A DNA stretch of 64,000 nt from positions 1-64,000 of the forward strand of contig NZ_FMDM01000017.1 of NCBI RefSeq assembly GCF_900090105.1, read 5' to 3'. Below, one piece after another: positions 46,792-55,916 of the stretch. The DNA comes from Micromonospora humi (GTDB lineage: Bacteria > Actinomycetota > Actinomycetes > Mycobacteriales > Micromonosporaceae). The translations under genes and the position numbers were made by a program. Below the pieces are notes generated by a model, which made no database searches, was not told where the DNA came from, and saw only the letters and a list, made by a program, of their open reading frames with translations. Numbering within the stretch: the first letter of the stretch is position 1; each line of letters opens with the position of its first letter.

Positions 46792-47481
46792 TCAGGCGCG
46801 TCCGCGCTGCCGTTCGGTGCTCTCCGGGCCGAGGATCACCGCGCGGACCTCGTCCTCCACCTCGGCGGTGCACACGAAGACCAGCTCGTCGCCGGCCTCG
46901 ATCGGGTCGTCCGGGGTGGGCACCAGCACCCGCTTGCCGCGCAGGATGGCCACCAGCGCCGCGTCCCGGGGGATCGGCACCGCGTGGATCGGCTGCCCGA
47001 CGTAGGGCGCGGTCGGCGGCAGGGTGATCTCGACCAGGTTCGCCTCGCCCTGCCGGAACGTCATCAGCCGGACCAGGTCGCCGACGGTGACCGCCTCCTC
47101 GACCAGCGCCGCCATCACCCGCGGCTTGCTGACCGCCACGTCGACGCCCCACTGCTCGGTGAAGAGCCACTCGTTCTCCGCCCGGTTGACCCGGGCCACC
47201 ACCCGGGGCACCGCGAACTCGGTCTTGGCCAGCAGCGAGACCACCAGGTTGACCTTGTCGTCGCCGGTGGCCGCCACCACCACGTCGCAGCCGGCCACGT
47301 TGGCCTCCTCGAGGCTGGCCAGCTCGCAGGCGTCGGCGAGCACCCAGTCGGCGGTCGGCACCCGGTCGGGCCGCAGCATCTTGGGCTGCCGCTCGATCAG
47401 CATCACCTGGTGGCCGTTGTCGATCAGCTCCTGGGCGATCGAGCGGCCCACGTTGCCGGCGCCGGCGATGGCGATCCGCAT
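46792..47481 (-). CDS. ceoC: TrkA-family potassium transport regulator (CeoC-like)
   Basis: 229 residues: RCK_N (Rossmann, MRIAIAGAGNVGRSIAQEL, binds NAD(H)/ATP) and RCK_C (about 140-218, VEITLPPTAPYVGQPIHAVPIP). Such cytoplasmic subunits gate K+ channels or transporters in response to nucleotides. It is the second gene of a pair with the other TrkA protein, 3 bp apart. A KimA-like transporter is divergently encoded next to them and may be their partner. Confidence 0.9.
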   Translation of the reverse strand: MRIAIAGAGNVGRSIAQELIDNGHQVMLIERQPKMLRPDRVPTADWVLADACELASLEEANVAGCDVVVAATGDDKVNLVVSLLAKTEFAVPRVVARVNRAENEWLFTEQWGVDVAVSKPRVMAALVEEAVTVGDLVRLMTFRQGEANLVEITLPPTAPYVGQPIHAVPIPRDAALVAILRGKRVLVPTPDDPIEAGDELVFVCTAEVEDEVRAVILGPESTERQRGRA

Positions 47482-47484
47482 GGC

Positions 47485-48150
47485 TCAGTGCCCCCCTTCC
47501 GGCGGCGCCGCCGCCACCGACGTGACCGAGGCGGCGATGTCGTCGGTCACCAGCATGAAGACCTGGTCGCCCTCCTGCACCACGGTGGAGGCGGTGGGCA
47601 GGGTGCCGATGCCGAACCGGGTCAGGTAGGCCACCCGGGCGCCCGCGGACTCCTCGAGCTGCCGCAGCGACCGGCCGATCCAGTCCTTGTGCACCGGCAC
47701 CTCGACGATCGACACGGTGCTGGTCAGGTCGCGGAAGATCTCCACGTTGCCCTCGGGGACCAGGTGGCGCAGCATCCGGTCGGCGGTCCACCGGACGGTG
47801 GCCACGGTCGGGATGCCGAGGCGCTCGTAGACCTGGGCCCGGCGCTGGTCGTAGATCCGGGCCGCGACCCGGGACACGCCGAACGTCTCCCGGGCCAGCC
47901 GGGCCGAGATGATGTTGGAGTTGTCGCCGCTGGAGACCGCGGCGAACGCGTCGGCCCGCTCGATGCCGGCCTCGCGCAGCACCTCGCCGTCGAAGCCCGC
48001 GCCGGTGACCGTGATGCCCGCGAAGTCCGGCCCGAGACGGCGGAACGCGTCCGCGTCCTGGTCGATCACCGCCACCGAGTGCCCCCGGGACTCCAGGCTG
48101 TGGGCCAGGGTCGACCCGACCCGGCCGCAGCCCATGATCACGACATGCAC
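47485..48150 (-). CDS. ceoB: TrkA-family potassium transport regulator (CeoB-like)
   Basis: 221 residues with RCK_N (VHVVIMGCGRVGSTLAHSLE) and RCK_C (about 134-215, VSIVEVPVHKDWIGRSLRQL). The start is the GTG at 48150, preceded by GGAGGAG; the longer frame lacks a site. With the following paralogue it probably forms a hetero-oligomeric gating ring. It is divergent from the KimA-like gene, with 158 bp between. Confidence 0.9.
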   Translation of the reverse strand: MHVVIMGCGRVGSTLAHSLESRGHSVAVIDQDADAFRRLGPDFAGITVTGAGFDGEVLREAGIERADAFAAVSSGDNSNIISARLARETFGVSRVAARIYDQRRAQVYERLGIPTVATVRWTADRMLRHLVPEGNVEIFRDLTSTVSIVEVPVHKDWIGRSLRQLEESAGARVAYLTRFGIGTLPTASTVVQEGDQVFMLVTDDIAASVTSVAAAPPEGGH

Positions 48151-48308
48151 GGTGTCCGCTCCTCCCACGGTGCCGCCCGCCGACCCGTCCACTGCGAAGC
48201 CTGCCACGTCCCCGCCCCCGACGGGGCACCGACCGTACCGTGCGGGCGCGCACGGCGGTGATCAGCCACCCCACCGCCCCGCGCCGGGTGGCCGTACGCT
48301 TGTCGGTT

Positions 48309-50357
48309 GTGGCCAGCCCCACCTCGCTGCTGAAGCGACTCCTCCTCGGTCGACCGTTCCGGTCCGACCGCCTCCAGCACACCCTGCTGCCGAAGCGCAT
48401 CGCGCTGCCGGTCTTCGCGTCCGACGCGCTCTCGTCCGTGGCGTACGCCCCGGACGAGATCCTGCTGACGCTCTCCATCGCGGGCGCCTCGGCGTTCTTC
48501 TTCTCGCCGTGGGTCGCCCTCGCCGTCGTCGTGGTGATGCTGACCGTGGTGGCGAGCTACCGGCAGAACGTGCACGCCTACCCCTCCGGCGGCGGCGACT
48601 ACGAGGTGGCCACCGTCAACCTGGGGCCGCGCGCCGGCCTCGCGGTGGCCAGCGCGCTGCTCGTCGACTACGTGCTGACCGTCGCGGTGTCGGTCTCCTC
48701 CGGGGTGGCCAACCTCGGCTCGGTGGTGCCGTTCGTGGCCACCCACAAGGTGCTCATCGCGGTCAGCGCGGTGGTGCTGCTCACCGCGATCAACCTGCGC
48801 GGCCTGCGCGAGTCGGGCACCGCGTTCGCCATCCCCACCTACGGCTTCGTCATCGTCATCGGCGGCATGCTGCTGACCGGCGCGGTACGGATCTTCGTGC
48901 TCGGCGACGACCTGCGCGCCCCGAGCGCCGGCCTGGAGATCCACGCCGAGCACAGCGTGACCGGGTTCGCGTTGATCTTCCTGCTGCTGCGGACGTTCTC
49001 CTCCGGCTGCGCCGCGCTCACCGGCGTCGAGGCGATCTCCAACGGCGTACCGGCGTTCAAGTCGCCGAAGTCCAAGAACGCGGCGACCACGCTGCTGTTG
49101 CTCGGCGGCATCGCGGTCACCATGCTGGTCGGCATCATCCTGCTGGCCCGCAAGACCGGCCTGCAGTTCGTCGAGAGCCCCAGCCAGATCGTCTCCGGCC
49201 CGGACGGGTACGTGCAGAAGACGGTGACCGTGCAGCTCGGCGAGACCGTGTTCGGCGGCGGCTCGGTGCTGCTCTACGTCGTCGCCGGGATGACCGCGCT
49301 GATCCTGTTCCTGGCGGCGAACACCGCGTTCAACGGCTTCCCGGTGCTCGGCTCGATCCTGGCGCAGGACCGCTACCTGCCCCGCCAGCTGCACACCCGC
49401 GGCGACCGGCTGGCGTTCTCCAACGGCATCGTCTTCCTCGCCGTCTCCGCCGTGGTGCTGATCGTCGGCTTCCAGGCCGAGGTGACCCGGCTCATCCAGC
49501 TCTACATCGTCGGCGTGTTCGTCTCGTTCACGCTGTCGCAGGCCGGCATGATCCGGCACTGGAACCGGCACCTGCGCAACGAGCGGGACCCGGAGGCGCG
49601 CCGCCGGATGGTCCGGTCCCGGGCGATCAACGCGTTCGGCATGGCCATGACCGGCGTGGTGCTGGTCATCGTGCTGGTCACCAAGTTCCTGCTCGGCGCC
49701 TGGATCGCGATCGTCGCGATGGCCGTGATGTACGTGGTCATGCTCGGCATCCGCCGCCACTACGACCGGATCTCCGCCGAGCTGGAGCCGACCGAGCAGC
49801 GCGGCGTGCTGCCCGCCCGCAACCACGCCATCGTGCTGGTCAGCAAGCTGCACAAGCCGACGCTGCGGGCGGTCGCCTACGCCCGGGCCACCCGGCCGGA
49901 CACGCTCACCGCGGTCACCGTCAACGTCGACGAGAAGGACACCCGGGACCTGCAGGCCGACTGGGAGCGCCGCGAGCTGCCGGTGCCGCTGACCGTGATC
50001 GACTCCCCGTACCGGGAGATCACCCGGCCGATCATCAACTTCGTCGCCTCGGTCCGCCGCGAGTCGCCCCGCGACGTGGTCACCGTCTTCATCCCGGAGT
50101 ACGTGGTGGGCCGCTGGTGGGAGAACCTGCTGCACAACCAGAGTGCGTTGCGGCTCAAGGGCCGGCTGCTGTTCGAGCCGGGCGTGATGGTGACCAGCGT
50201 GCCCTGGCAGCTCGCGTCCACCGCCAGCAAGAACCTGGACCGCCTCGACGCCACGCTCAGCCGGGGCCCGGCCCGCGGCCCCCGGGTCGCGCCGCAGAGC
50301 ACCCTGCCGCCACCGGTCGGCACCACCGCCTCGGGCGAGCCGGAGGGCCGCTCATGA
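48309..50357 (+). CDS. kimA: KimA-like potassium transporter (APC superfamily)
   Basis: 682 residues. About twelve membrane segments up to residue ~480, then a cytoplasmic USP-like domain (about 500-650). ASDALSSVAYAPDEILLTL, SYRQNVHAYPSGGGDYEV, FSSGCAALTGVEAISNGVPAF and HNQSALRLKGRLLF closely follow Bacillus subtilis KimA (YdaO), a high-affinity K+/H+ symporter that binds c-di-AMP in its cytoplasmic domain. It is often annotated as an amino-acid permease. The divergent trkA pair supports K+ as substrate. The start is taken as the GTG at 48309. It overlaps the next gene by 4 bp. Confidence 0.88.
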   Translation: MASPTSLLKRLLLGRPFRSDRLQHTLLPKRIALPVFASDALSSVAYAPDEILLTLSIAGASAFFFSPWVALAVVVVMLTVVASYRQNVHAYPSGGGDYEVATVNLGPRAGLAVASALLVDYVLTVAVSVSSGVANLGSVVPFVATHKVLIAVSAVVLLTAINLRGLRESGTAFAIPTYGFVIVIGGMLLTGAVRIFVLGDDLRAPSAGLEIHAEHSVTGFALIFLLLRTFSSGCAALTGVEAISNGVPAFKSPKSKNAATTLLLLGGIAVTMLVGIILLARKTGLQFVESPSQIVSGPDGYVQKTVTVQLGETVFGGGSVLLYVVAGMTALILFLAANTAFNGFPVLGSILAQDRYLPRQLHTRGDRLAFSNGIVFLAVSAVVLIVGFQAEVTRLIQLYIVGVFVSFTLSQAGMIRHWNRHLRNERDPEARRRMVRSRAINAFGMAMTGVVLVIVLVTKFLLGAWIAIVAMAVMYVVMLGIRRHYDRISAELEPTEQRGVLPARNHAIVLVSKLHKPTLRAVAYARATRPDTLTAVTVNVDEKDTRDLQADWERRELPVPLTVIDSPYREITRPIINFVASVRRESPRDVVTVFIPEYVVGRWWENLLHNQSALRLKGRLLFEPGVMVTSVPWQLASTASKNLDRLDATLSRGPARGPRVAPQSTLPPPVGTTASGEPEGRS

Positions 50358-51592
50358 GCGCGGATCCGCGACCCGGGCTGGCGGAGGCCGAGCGGGTCGA
50401 GCTGACCGTCGACGCGGTCGCCCCGGGCGGGCACTGCGTGGCCCGGGTCGGCGGCCAGGTGGTCTTCGTCCGGCACGCCCTGCCGGGCGAGCGGGTGGTG
50501 GCCGAGGTGACCGAGCTGCACCGGGGCTTCGCCCGCGCCGACGCGGTGGAGATCCTCGACGCCTCGCCGGACCGGGTCACCCCGCCCTGCCCGTACGCCC
50601 GGCCGGGCGCGTGCGGCGGGTGCGACCTCCAGCACGTCGCGCCGGCCGCCCAGCTCGACTGGAAGGCCGCCGTGGTGCGCGAACAGCTCACCCGGCTGGG
50701 CGGGCTCACCGACGCCGAGGTGGACGCGCTCGCCGTCCGAGTCGAGGCGCTGCCCGGCGGGTCGCTGGGCTGGCGCTCCCGGGTCCGCTACGCGGTCGAC
50801 GCCGCCGGCCGGGCCGGGCTGCTCAAGCACCGCTCGCACGAGGTGGTGCCGATCGACCGCTGCCTGATCGCCCACCCGGCGATCCAGGAGCTGCCGGTGC
50901 TCCCGGTCACCGGCGCCCGCTGGCCGGACGCCGACGCGGTGGAGACGGTCGCCAGCAGCGGCGGGGACGTCGCCGTGGTCGCGTACGCCGACGGGGTGGC
51001 GACCGGGGTGAGCGGGCCGGAGCGGGTCCGGGAGACGGCGGCCGGGCGGTCGTTCACGCTGCCCGCCGCCGGCTTCTGGCAGGTGCATCCGGCCGCCGCG
51101 GACGCCCTGGTCGACGCCGTGCTCGACCTGGTGGACCCGAAGCCGGGCGAGACCGCGTGGGACCTCTACGGCGGGGCCGGGCTGTTCGCCGCCGCGCTGG
51201 CCGGGCGGGTCGACGGGTCCCGGGTGACAGTGGTCGAGTCGGCCCCGGACGGGGTGGCCGCGGCCCGGACGAACCTGGCCGACCTGTCCGGCGTCGAGGT
51301 GGTCGCGGCCCGGGTGGAGACCGCGCTGGCCCGCCGCCGGATCACCGGCCCGGTCGACCTGGTGGTGCTCGACCCGCCGCGTTCGGGCGCCGGCGCGGCG
51401 GTGGTGCGCGGCGTGGTGACCGCGAGCCCGCGTGCGGTGGCCTACGTGGCCTGCGACCCGGCCGCGTTCGCCCGGGACGTGCGGACGTTCGCCGAGACGG
51501 GCTGGCGGCTGACCGGGCTGCGCGGGTTCGACCTGTTCCCGATGACCCAGCACGTCGAGCTGGTCGGCCTGTTCCTGCCCCCGGCACAGTGA
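50354..51592 (+). CDS. TrmA/RlmD-family 23S rRNA or tRNA uracil-C5 methyltransferase
   Basis: 412 residues. An N-terminal TRAM domain (about 14-75) is followed by an Fe-S-type motif CPYARPGACGGCDLQH, with the C-x6-7-C-x2-C spacing of RlmD/RlmC. The SAM motif is DLYGGAGLFAAAL, then LDPPRSGA, and the catalytic Cys is in YVACDPAAFARD. The last Cys near the C-terminus of RlmD appears absent. It is coupled to kimA by ATGA, matching the mycobacterial Rv2689c-Rv2690c pairing. Confidence 0.9.
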   Translation: MSADPRPGLAEAERVELTVDAVAPGGHCVARVGGQVVFVRHALPGERVVAEVTELHRGFARADAVEILDASPDRVTPPCPYARPGACGGCDLQHVAPAAQLDWKAAVVREQLTRLGGLTDAEVDALAVRVEALPGGSLGWRSRVRYAVDAAGRAGLLKHRSHEVVPIDRCLIAHPAIQELPVLPVTGARWPDADAVETVASSGGDVAVVAYADGVATGVSGPERVRETAAGRSFTLPAAGFWQVHPAAADALVDAVLDLVDPKPGETAWDLYGGAGLFAAALAGRVDGSRVTVVESAPDGVAAARTNLADLSGVEVVAARVETALARRRITGPVDLVVLDPPRSGAGAAVVRGVVTASPRAVAYVACDPAAFARDVRTFAETGWRLTGLRGFDLFPMTQHVELVGLFLPPAQ

Positions 51593-51605
51593 CTAGCCTG
51601 GCCCG

Positions 51606-52766
51606 ATGAAGATCGTCGGGTTGATGTCGGGGACGTCGTACGACGGGGTGGACGTCGCGGCCGGCGAGTTCACCCTCGACGGGGACACGCTGCGGCTGCG
51701 GCCGCTCGGTCACCGCGAGCTGGCCTACCCGGACGACCTGCGGGAGCGGATCGGCGCGTTGCTGCCGCCGGCGGCCACCACGATCGAGGCGGTCTGCCGG
51801 CTGGACAACCGCCTCGGCGAGGTGTTCGCCGAGGCGGCTTCCGTCGGCGTCGAGCTGGCCGGCGGCGCGGCCGACGCGGTCGTGTCGCACGGGCAGACCG
51901 TCTTCCACTGGGTCGACGGCGGCCGGGTGCGCGGCACGCTCCAGCTCGGCGCGCCGGCCCGGGTGGCCGCGCGGGTGGGCGTACCGGTGCTGCACGACCT
52001 GCGCTCGGCGGACGTGGCGGCCGGCGGGCAGGGCGCGCCGCTGGTCCCGGCGTTCGACGCGCTGCTGCTCGACGCCGGCACCTCCCCGCGCGCGGCGCTG
52101 AACCTCGGCGGGATCGCGAACCTCACCGTGGTCGCGCCCGGGGCGCCGGTCCTCGGGTACGACGTGGGCCCGGCCAACGCGCTGCTGGACGCCGCCGCCC
52201 GTCGGTTCCTGGGTCGGCCCTGCGACGTCGACGGGGCGCGGGCCGCCGCCGGCCGGGTGCACGGGGCGCTGCTGGCCCGGCTGCTCGCCGAGCCCTACTA
52301 CGCCGCACCGCCACCCAGGTCGACGGGGAAGGAGCTGTTCCACGCCGGCTACCTGGACGCCGCGCTGGGCGCCCTGGGCGAGCCGGTGGCCGCCGACGAC
52401 GTGCTGGCCACGCTCACCGAGCTGACCGCCCGCACGGTCGCCGACGCCTGCGACCGGCACCGGGTGACCGAGGTGGTGGCCGCCGGCGGGGGAGTGCGTA
52501 ATCCCACACTTCGGGCACGGCTGGCCGCGCTCGGGGCGGGTCGCTGGCGGCTGCGCACCACCGACGAGCTGGGCGTGCCGGCGCAGGCCAAGGAGGCGTA
52601 CGCGTTCGCGCTGCTGGGCTGGCTGAGCTGGCACGGGCTGCCCGGCGCGGTGCCCTCGGTGACCGGCGCGACCCGGGCCGCCGTGCTCGGCTCCTGGACC
52701 CCGGCCGGCCCTCCGTTCGGGGCGCCGACCCCGGCACCGCCGCGCCGGCTGGTGGTGGCCTCCTGA
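51606..52766 (+). CDS. anmK: Anhydro-N-acetylmuramic acid kinase
   Basis: 386 residues. Phosphorylates and opens 1,6-anhydroMurNAc during cell-wall recycling. GLMSGTSYDGVDVA (phosphate 1), VSHGQTVFHW, RSADVAAGGQGAPLVPAFD and NLGGIANLTVV (adenosine site) are all family motifs. The C-terminal 25 residues are Pro-rich and not conserved. The start is an ATG at 51606, 14 bp after the methyltransferase gene. Confidence 0.95.
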   Translation: MKIVGLMSGTSYDGVDVAAGEFTLDGDTLRLRPLGHRELAYPDDLRERIGALLPPAATTIEAVCRLDNRLGEVFAEAASVGVELAGGAADAVVSHGQTVFHWVDGGRVRGTLQLGAPARVAARVGVPVLHDLRSADVAAGGQGAPLVPAFDALLLDAGTSPRAALNLGGIANLTVVAPGAPVLGYDVGPANALLDAAARRFLGRPCDVDGARAAAGRVHGALLARLLAEPYYAAPPPRSTGKELFHAGYLDAALGALGEPVAADDVLATLTELTARTVADACDRHRVTEVVAAGGGVRNPTLRARLAALGAGRWRLRTTDELGVPAQAKEAYAFALLGWLSWHGLPGAVPSVTGATRAAVLGSWTPAGPPFGAPTPAPPRRLVVAS

Positions 52767-52814
52767 TCCACGGCTCGGCTGCGGACTGTGCCACGGCCGA
52801 TAGACTCTCCGGTC

Positions 52815-54758
52815 ATGAGTGTTGAAGAGGGCACGGCCAACCACGGTCGGCTGCTGGGCGCCGTCCGCGGCCCGCAGGACGTGAAGCGGATGACCGCCGA
52901 GCAACTGGACATCCTCGCCGCCGAGATCCGGGACTTCCTGATCGCGAAGGTCTCCCGCACCGGCGGGCACATCGGCCCCAACCTCGGCGTCGTCGAGCTG
53001 ACGCTGGCCATGCACCGGGTGTTCGACTCTCCGCGCGACCGGCTCCTCTTCGACACCGGCCACCAGGCGTACGTGCACAAGATCCTCACCGGCCGGCAGG
53101 AGGGCTTCGACAAGCTCCGCCAGCGCGGTGGCCTCTCCGGCTACCCCAGCCAGGCGGAGAGCGAGCACGACCTGATCGAGAACTCGCACGCCTCCACCGC
53201 CCTGTCCTACGCCGACGGCCTGGCCAAGGCGTACGCGCTGCGCGGCGAGAAGCGGTCCGTGGTGGCCGTGGTCGGCGACGGCGCGCTCACCGGCGGCATG
53301 TGCTGGGAGGCGCTGAACAACATCGCCACCGCCGGCAACCCGCTGGTCATCGTGGTCAACGACAACGGCCGGTCCTACTCGCCGACCATCGGCGGTCTCG
53401 CCGACCACCTGTCGTCGCTGCGGCTCAACCCCGGCTACGAGAAGGTGCTCGACACCGTCAAGGACGCGCTGGGCAACACGCCGTTCGTCGGCAAGCCGAT
53501 GTTCGAGGTGCTGCACGCGGTCAAGAAGGGCATCAAGGACGCGGTCGCCCCGCAGGCCATGTTCGAGGACCTCGGCATCAAATACGTGGGCCCGGTCGAC
53601 GGCCACGACGTGCCGGCGGTCGAGGCGGCGCTGCGCGCGGCGAAGAACTTCGGCGGCCCGGTGATCGTGCACGCGGTCACCCGCAAGGGCTACGGCTACC
53701 GCCCCGCCGAGGACGACGAGGCGGACTGCCTGCACGGTCCCGGCGCCTTCGACGTGGAGACCGGCCAGCTGGTCGCCGCGCCGTCGGTGAAGTGGACCCA
53801 CGTCTTCGCGAACGAGCTGGTGACCATCGCCGACGAGCGCCCCGACGTGGTGGGCATCACCGCCGCCATGGCCGAGCCGACCGGCATCGCCACGCTGGCC
53901 CGCAAGTACCCGGAGCGGGTCTACGACGTGGGCATCGCCGAGCAGCACGCGGCCACCTCCGCCGCCGGCCTGGCCATGGGCGGCCTGCACCCGGTGGTCG
54001 CGGTCTACGCCACGTTCCTCAACCGCGCCTTCGACCAGGTCCTGCTGGACGTGGCGATGCACAAGCTGCCGGTCACGTTCGTGCTGGACCGGGCCGGCAT
54101 CACCGGCCCGGACGGGCCCAGCCACTACGGCATCTGGGACATGTCCGTCTTCGGCGTGGTGCCCGGCCTGCGCATCGCCGCGCCCCGCGACTCGGCCACG
54201 CTGCGCGAGGAGCTGCGCGAGGCGATCGCCGTCGACGACGGCCCGACCATCCTGCGCTTCCCGACCGGCACCGTCGCCGCCGACCTGCCGGCCGTGCGCC
54301 GGGTCGGCCCGGTCGACGTACTGGCCGAGTCGGCGCGTACCGACGTGCTGCTGGTCGCGGTCGGCTCGTTCGCCGGCCTCGGCATGGAGGTCGCCGCCCG
54401 GGTCGCCGAGCAGGGCTACGGCGTCACCGTGGTCGACCCGCGCTGGGTCCGCCCGGTCCCCGCCGAGCTGGTCGAGCTGGCCGCCGGGCACCGCCTCGTG
54501 GTCACCGTCGAGGACGGCGTGCGGGTCGGCGGCGTGGGCTCCGCGCTGGCCCAGGCGATGCGGGACGCCGACGTCCGCGTGCCGGTGCGCGACCTGGGCG
54601 TACCGGCCGACTGGCACCCGCACGGCAGCCGCGCGCAGATCCTGTCCGACCTGGGGCTGACCGCGCAGGACGTGGCCCGCGACGTCACCGGCTGGATCTC
54701 CGGCCTGGACGCCGCCCCGGTCGACCCGGCCACCGACGGGGCCGCCGCGCAGAACTGA
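52815..54758 (+). CDS. dxs: 1-deoxy-D-xylulose-5-phosphate synthase
   Basis: First enzyme of the MEP isoprenoid pathway: pyruvate plus glyceraldehyde 3-phosphate to DXP, with thiamine diphosphate. 647 residues. TGHQAYVHKILTGR, the ThDP motif GDGALTGGMCWEALNN, and the transketolase-like VGIAEQHAATSAAGLAMGG with LDRAGITGPDGPSHYG are complete. The start is an ATG at 52815. The prenyl diphosphate synthase at 55.9 kb is a downstream user of the same pathway. Confidence 0.97.
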   Translation: MSVEEGTANHGRLLGAVRGPQDVKRMTAEQLDILAAEIRDFLIAKVSRTGGHIGPNLGVVELTLAMHRVFDSPRDRLLFDTGHQAYVHKILTGRQEGFDKLRQRGGLSGYPSQAESEHDLIENSHASTALSYADGLAKAYALRGEKRSVVAVVGDGALTGGMCWEALNNIATAGNPLVIVVNDNGRSYSPTIGGLADHLSSLRLNPGYEKVLDTVKDALGNTPFVGKPMFEVLHAVKKGIKDAVAPQAMFEDLGIKYVGPVDGHDVPAVEAALRAAKNFGGPVIVHAVTRKGYGYRPAEDDEADCLHGPGAFDVETGQLVAAPSVKWTHVFANELVTIADERPDVVGITAAMAEPTGIATLARKYPERVYDVGIAEQHAATSAAGLAMGGLHPVVAVYATFLNRAFDQVLLDVAMHKLPVTFVLDRAGITGPDGPSHYGIWDMSVFGVVPGLRIAAPRDSATLREELREAIAVDDGPTILRFPTGTVAADLPAVRRVGPVDVLAESARTDVLLVAVGSFAGLGMEVAARVAEQGYGVTVVDPRWVRPVPAELVELAAGHRLVVTVEDGVRVGGVGSALAQAMRDADVRVPVRDLGVPADWHPHGSRAQILSDLGLTAQDVARDVTGWISGLDAAPVDPATDGAAAQN

Positions 54759-54822
54759 TCCGGCTACGGTGCACGGGCGGTCCCGCTGTCGCGGGGCCGC
54801 CCGCTCCCTGCCCGGAGGCGTG

Positions 54823-55320
54823 ATGGATGTTCGTGCGGCCGGCCCGGCCGACCTGGACCGCATCGTCGACCTGCACACCCGTGCCCGGATCGCCTACTAC
54901 GGCGAGGGCGGTCTGCCCGTCGGGGAGATCGTCACCCCGGAGCTGGCCCGGGAGCAGCGCGCCGGATGGATGGCGGCGATCGACGCGCCCCACAAGCACG
55001 TCCGCTGCGCCACCGTGGACGGTGTGCTGGTCGGCCTGCTGGCCATGGGTCCGCCGCACACGCCGGAGACGAACGCCGCCCAGCTCTACCAGATCCACGT
55101 CGACCCGGACCGGTGGGGCCGGGGCATCGGTGGCACCCTGCACGGCCTGTTCCTACGCCACCTGGAGACCGAAGGGCTCTCCGTGGGCCTGCTGGAGGTG
55201 TGGGAGCGGAACACCCGGGCCCGCGCCTTCTACACCCGACACGGCTGGCACCTGGACGGCACCACCCGCCCCGGCCCCGCCGACGCCCCCTATCTCGGCA
55301 TGCGCCGCTCCGCTCCCTGA
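54823..55320 (+). CDS. GNAT family N-acetyltransferase
   Basis: 165 residues, a complete GNAT fold. The N-terminal MDVRAAGPADLDRIVDLHTR, acetyl-CoA loop DRWGRGIGGTLHG and C-terminal ERNTRARAFYTRHGWHLDGT are typical. The substrate cannot be told. The start is an ATG at 54823, with CCGGAGG ending 4 bp before it. Confidence 0.92.
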   Translation: MDVRAAGPADLDRIVDLHTRARIAYYGEGGLPVGEIVTPELAREQRAGWMAAIDAPHKHVRCATVDGVLVGLLAMGPPHTPETNAAQLYQIHVDPDRWGRGIGGTLHGLFLRHLETEGLSVGLLEVWERNTRARAFYTRHGWHLDGTTRPGPADAPYLGMRRSAP

Positions 55321-55420
55321 CCGGCCGGTCGAGCCCCGACCCGCGGTCCCGAGCCGCTGTTCCCGGCCGCCGGCCGCGCCTCGCGCCCGTGCCCGTGCCC
55401 GTGCCCGTGCCCGTGCCCCG

Positions 55421-55573
55421 CGCCCGTGCCCCGTGCCCCGCGCCCGTGCCCCGTGCCCCGCGCCCGTGCCCCGTGCCCCGCGCCCGTGCCCCGTGCCCCG
55501 CGCCCGTGCCCCGTGCCCCGCGCCCGCGCCCCGTGCCCCGCGCCCGCGCCCCGTGCCCCGCGCCCGCGCCCCG
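55421..55573. repeat. 20-bp tandem repeat array
   Basis: Seven full copies of CGCCCGTGCCCCGTGCCCCG, two of them with a T-to-C change at position 7, plus a partial eighth. A hexamer CCCGTG array precedes it. The 20-bp period is not a multiple of three, so it is not a coding repeat. Confidence 0.92.
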
Positions 55574-55734
55574 GGCCCGCGTGTCCCGGGCCGGCCTACG
55601 CGTCTCCACCGCTCGGGCTCAGGCCGAGGCCCTCGATCGTGGACTTATGGCGCCCGTGATGTCCATTACCCCCGACTCCACAGGCACCACAACCCCACGA
55701 TCGCGTCGCGCGACCTTCGACGGGCGACGATCTC

Positions 55735-55796
55735 GTCGATCATGAGGTTGGCCGGGGCCTGCCGTCCGATTTGTCGCCGCCAACTTCATGATCGAC
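55735..55796. repeat. Inverted repeat of the GATCATGAAGTTGGC family, copy 2
   Basis: 18-bp arms at 55735-55752 and 55779-55796 (one mismatch) around a 26-nt loop. The right arm is the same sequence as in copy 1 at 16142-16196. Confidence 0.85.
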
Positions 55797-55875
55797 GCTT
55801 CCTGGCCGGGTGAGGCTTGGTGATCAAGGAGTTTGGGGGCTGGGGAGTGCGGGATCGTGACGCGAAGTCCTTGGG

Positions 55876-55914
55876 CGGGGCGGGGGCGGGGGCGGGGGCG
55901 GGGCGGGGGTGGGG
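55876..55914. repeat. G-run tract with quadruplex potential
   Basis: At least six runs of four to six G on the plus strand separated by single C or T bases, directly abutting the 3' end of the prenyl synthase gene. The matching C-rich strand is the coding-sense strand there. Confidence 0.65.
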
Positions 55915-55916
55915 GG

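Larger units (their letters stand above)
55321..55916. other. Repeat-rich intergenic region
   Basis: 596 bp between the convergent GNAT and prenyl synthase genes. It contains a CCCGTG hexamer run (about 55384-55420), a 20-bp tandem array (55421-55573), an inverted repeat (55735-55796) and a run of GGGGGC blocks (about 55876-55914). ORFs across the array are periodic artefacts. No gene is supported. Confidence 0.75.

Noticed and set aside
55421..55573. CRISPR-like array
   Set aside because: Contiguous 20-bp units with no spacers, so it is a minisatellite. No other regularly spaced repeats were seen in the window.
55385..55813. Pro/Arg/Ala-rich ORFs across the tandem repeat
   Set aside because: All frames stay open because the repeat lacks A and stop codons; no ribosome binding site or homology-like sequence.
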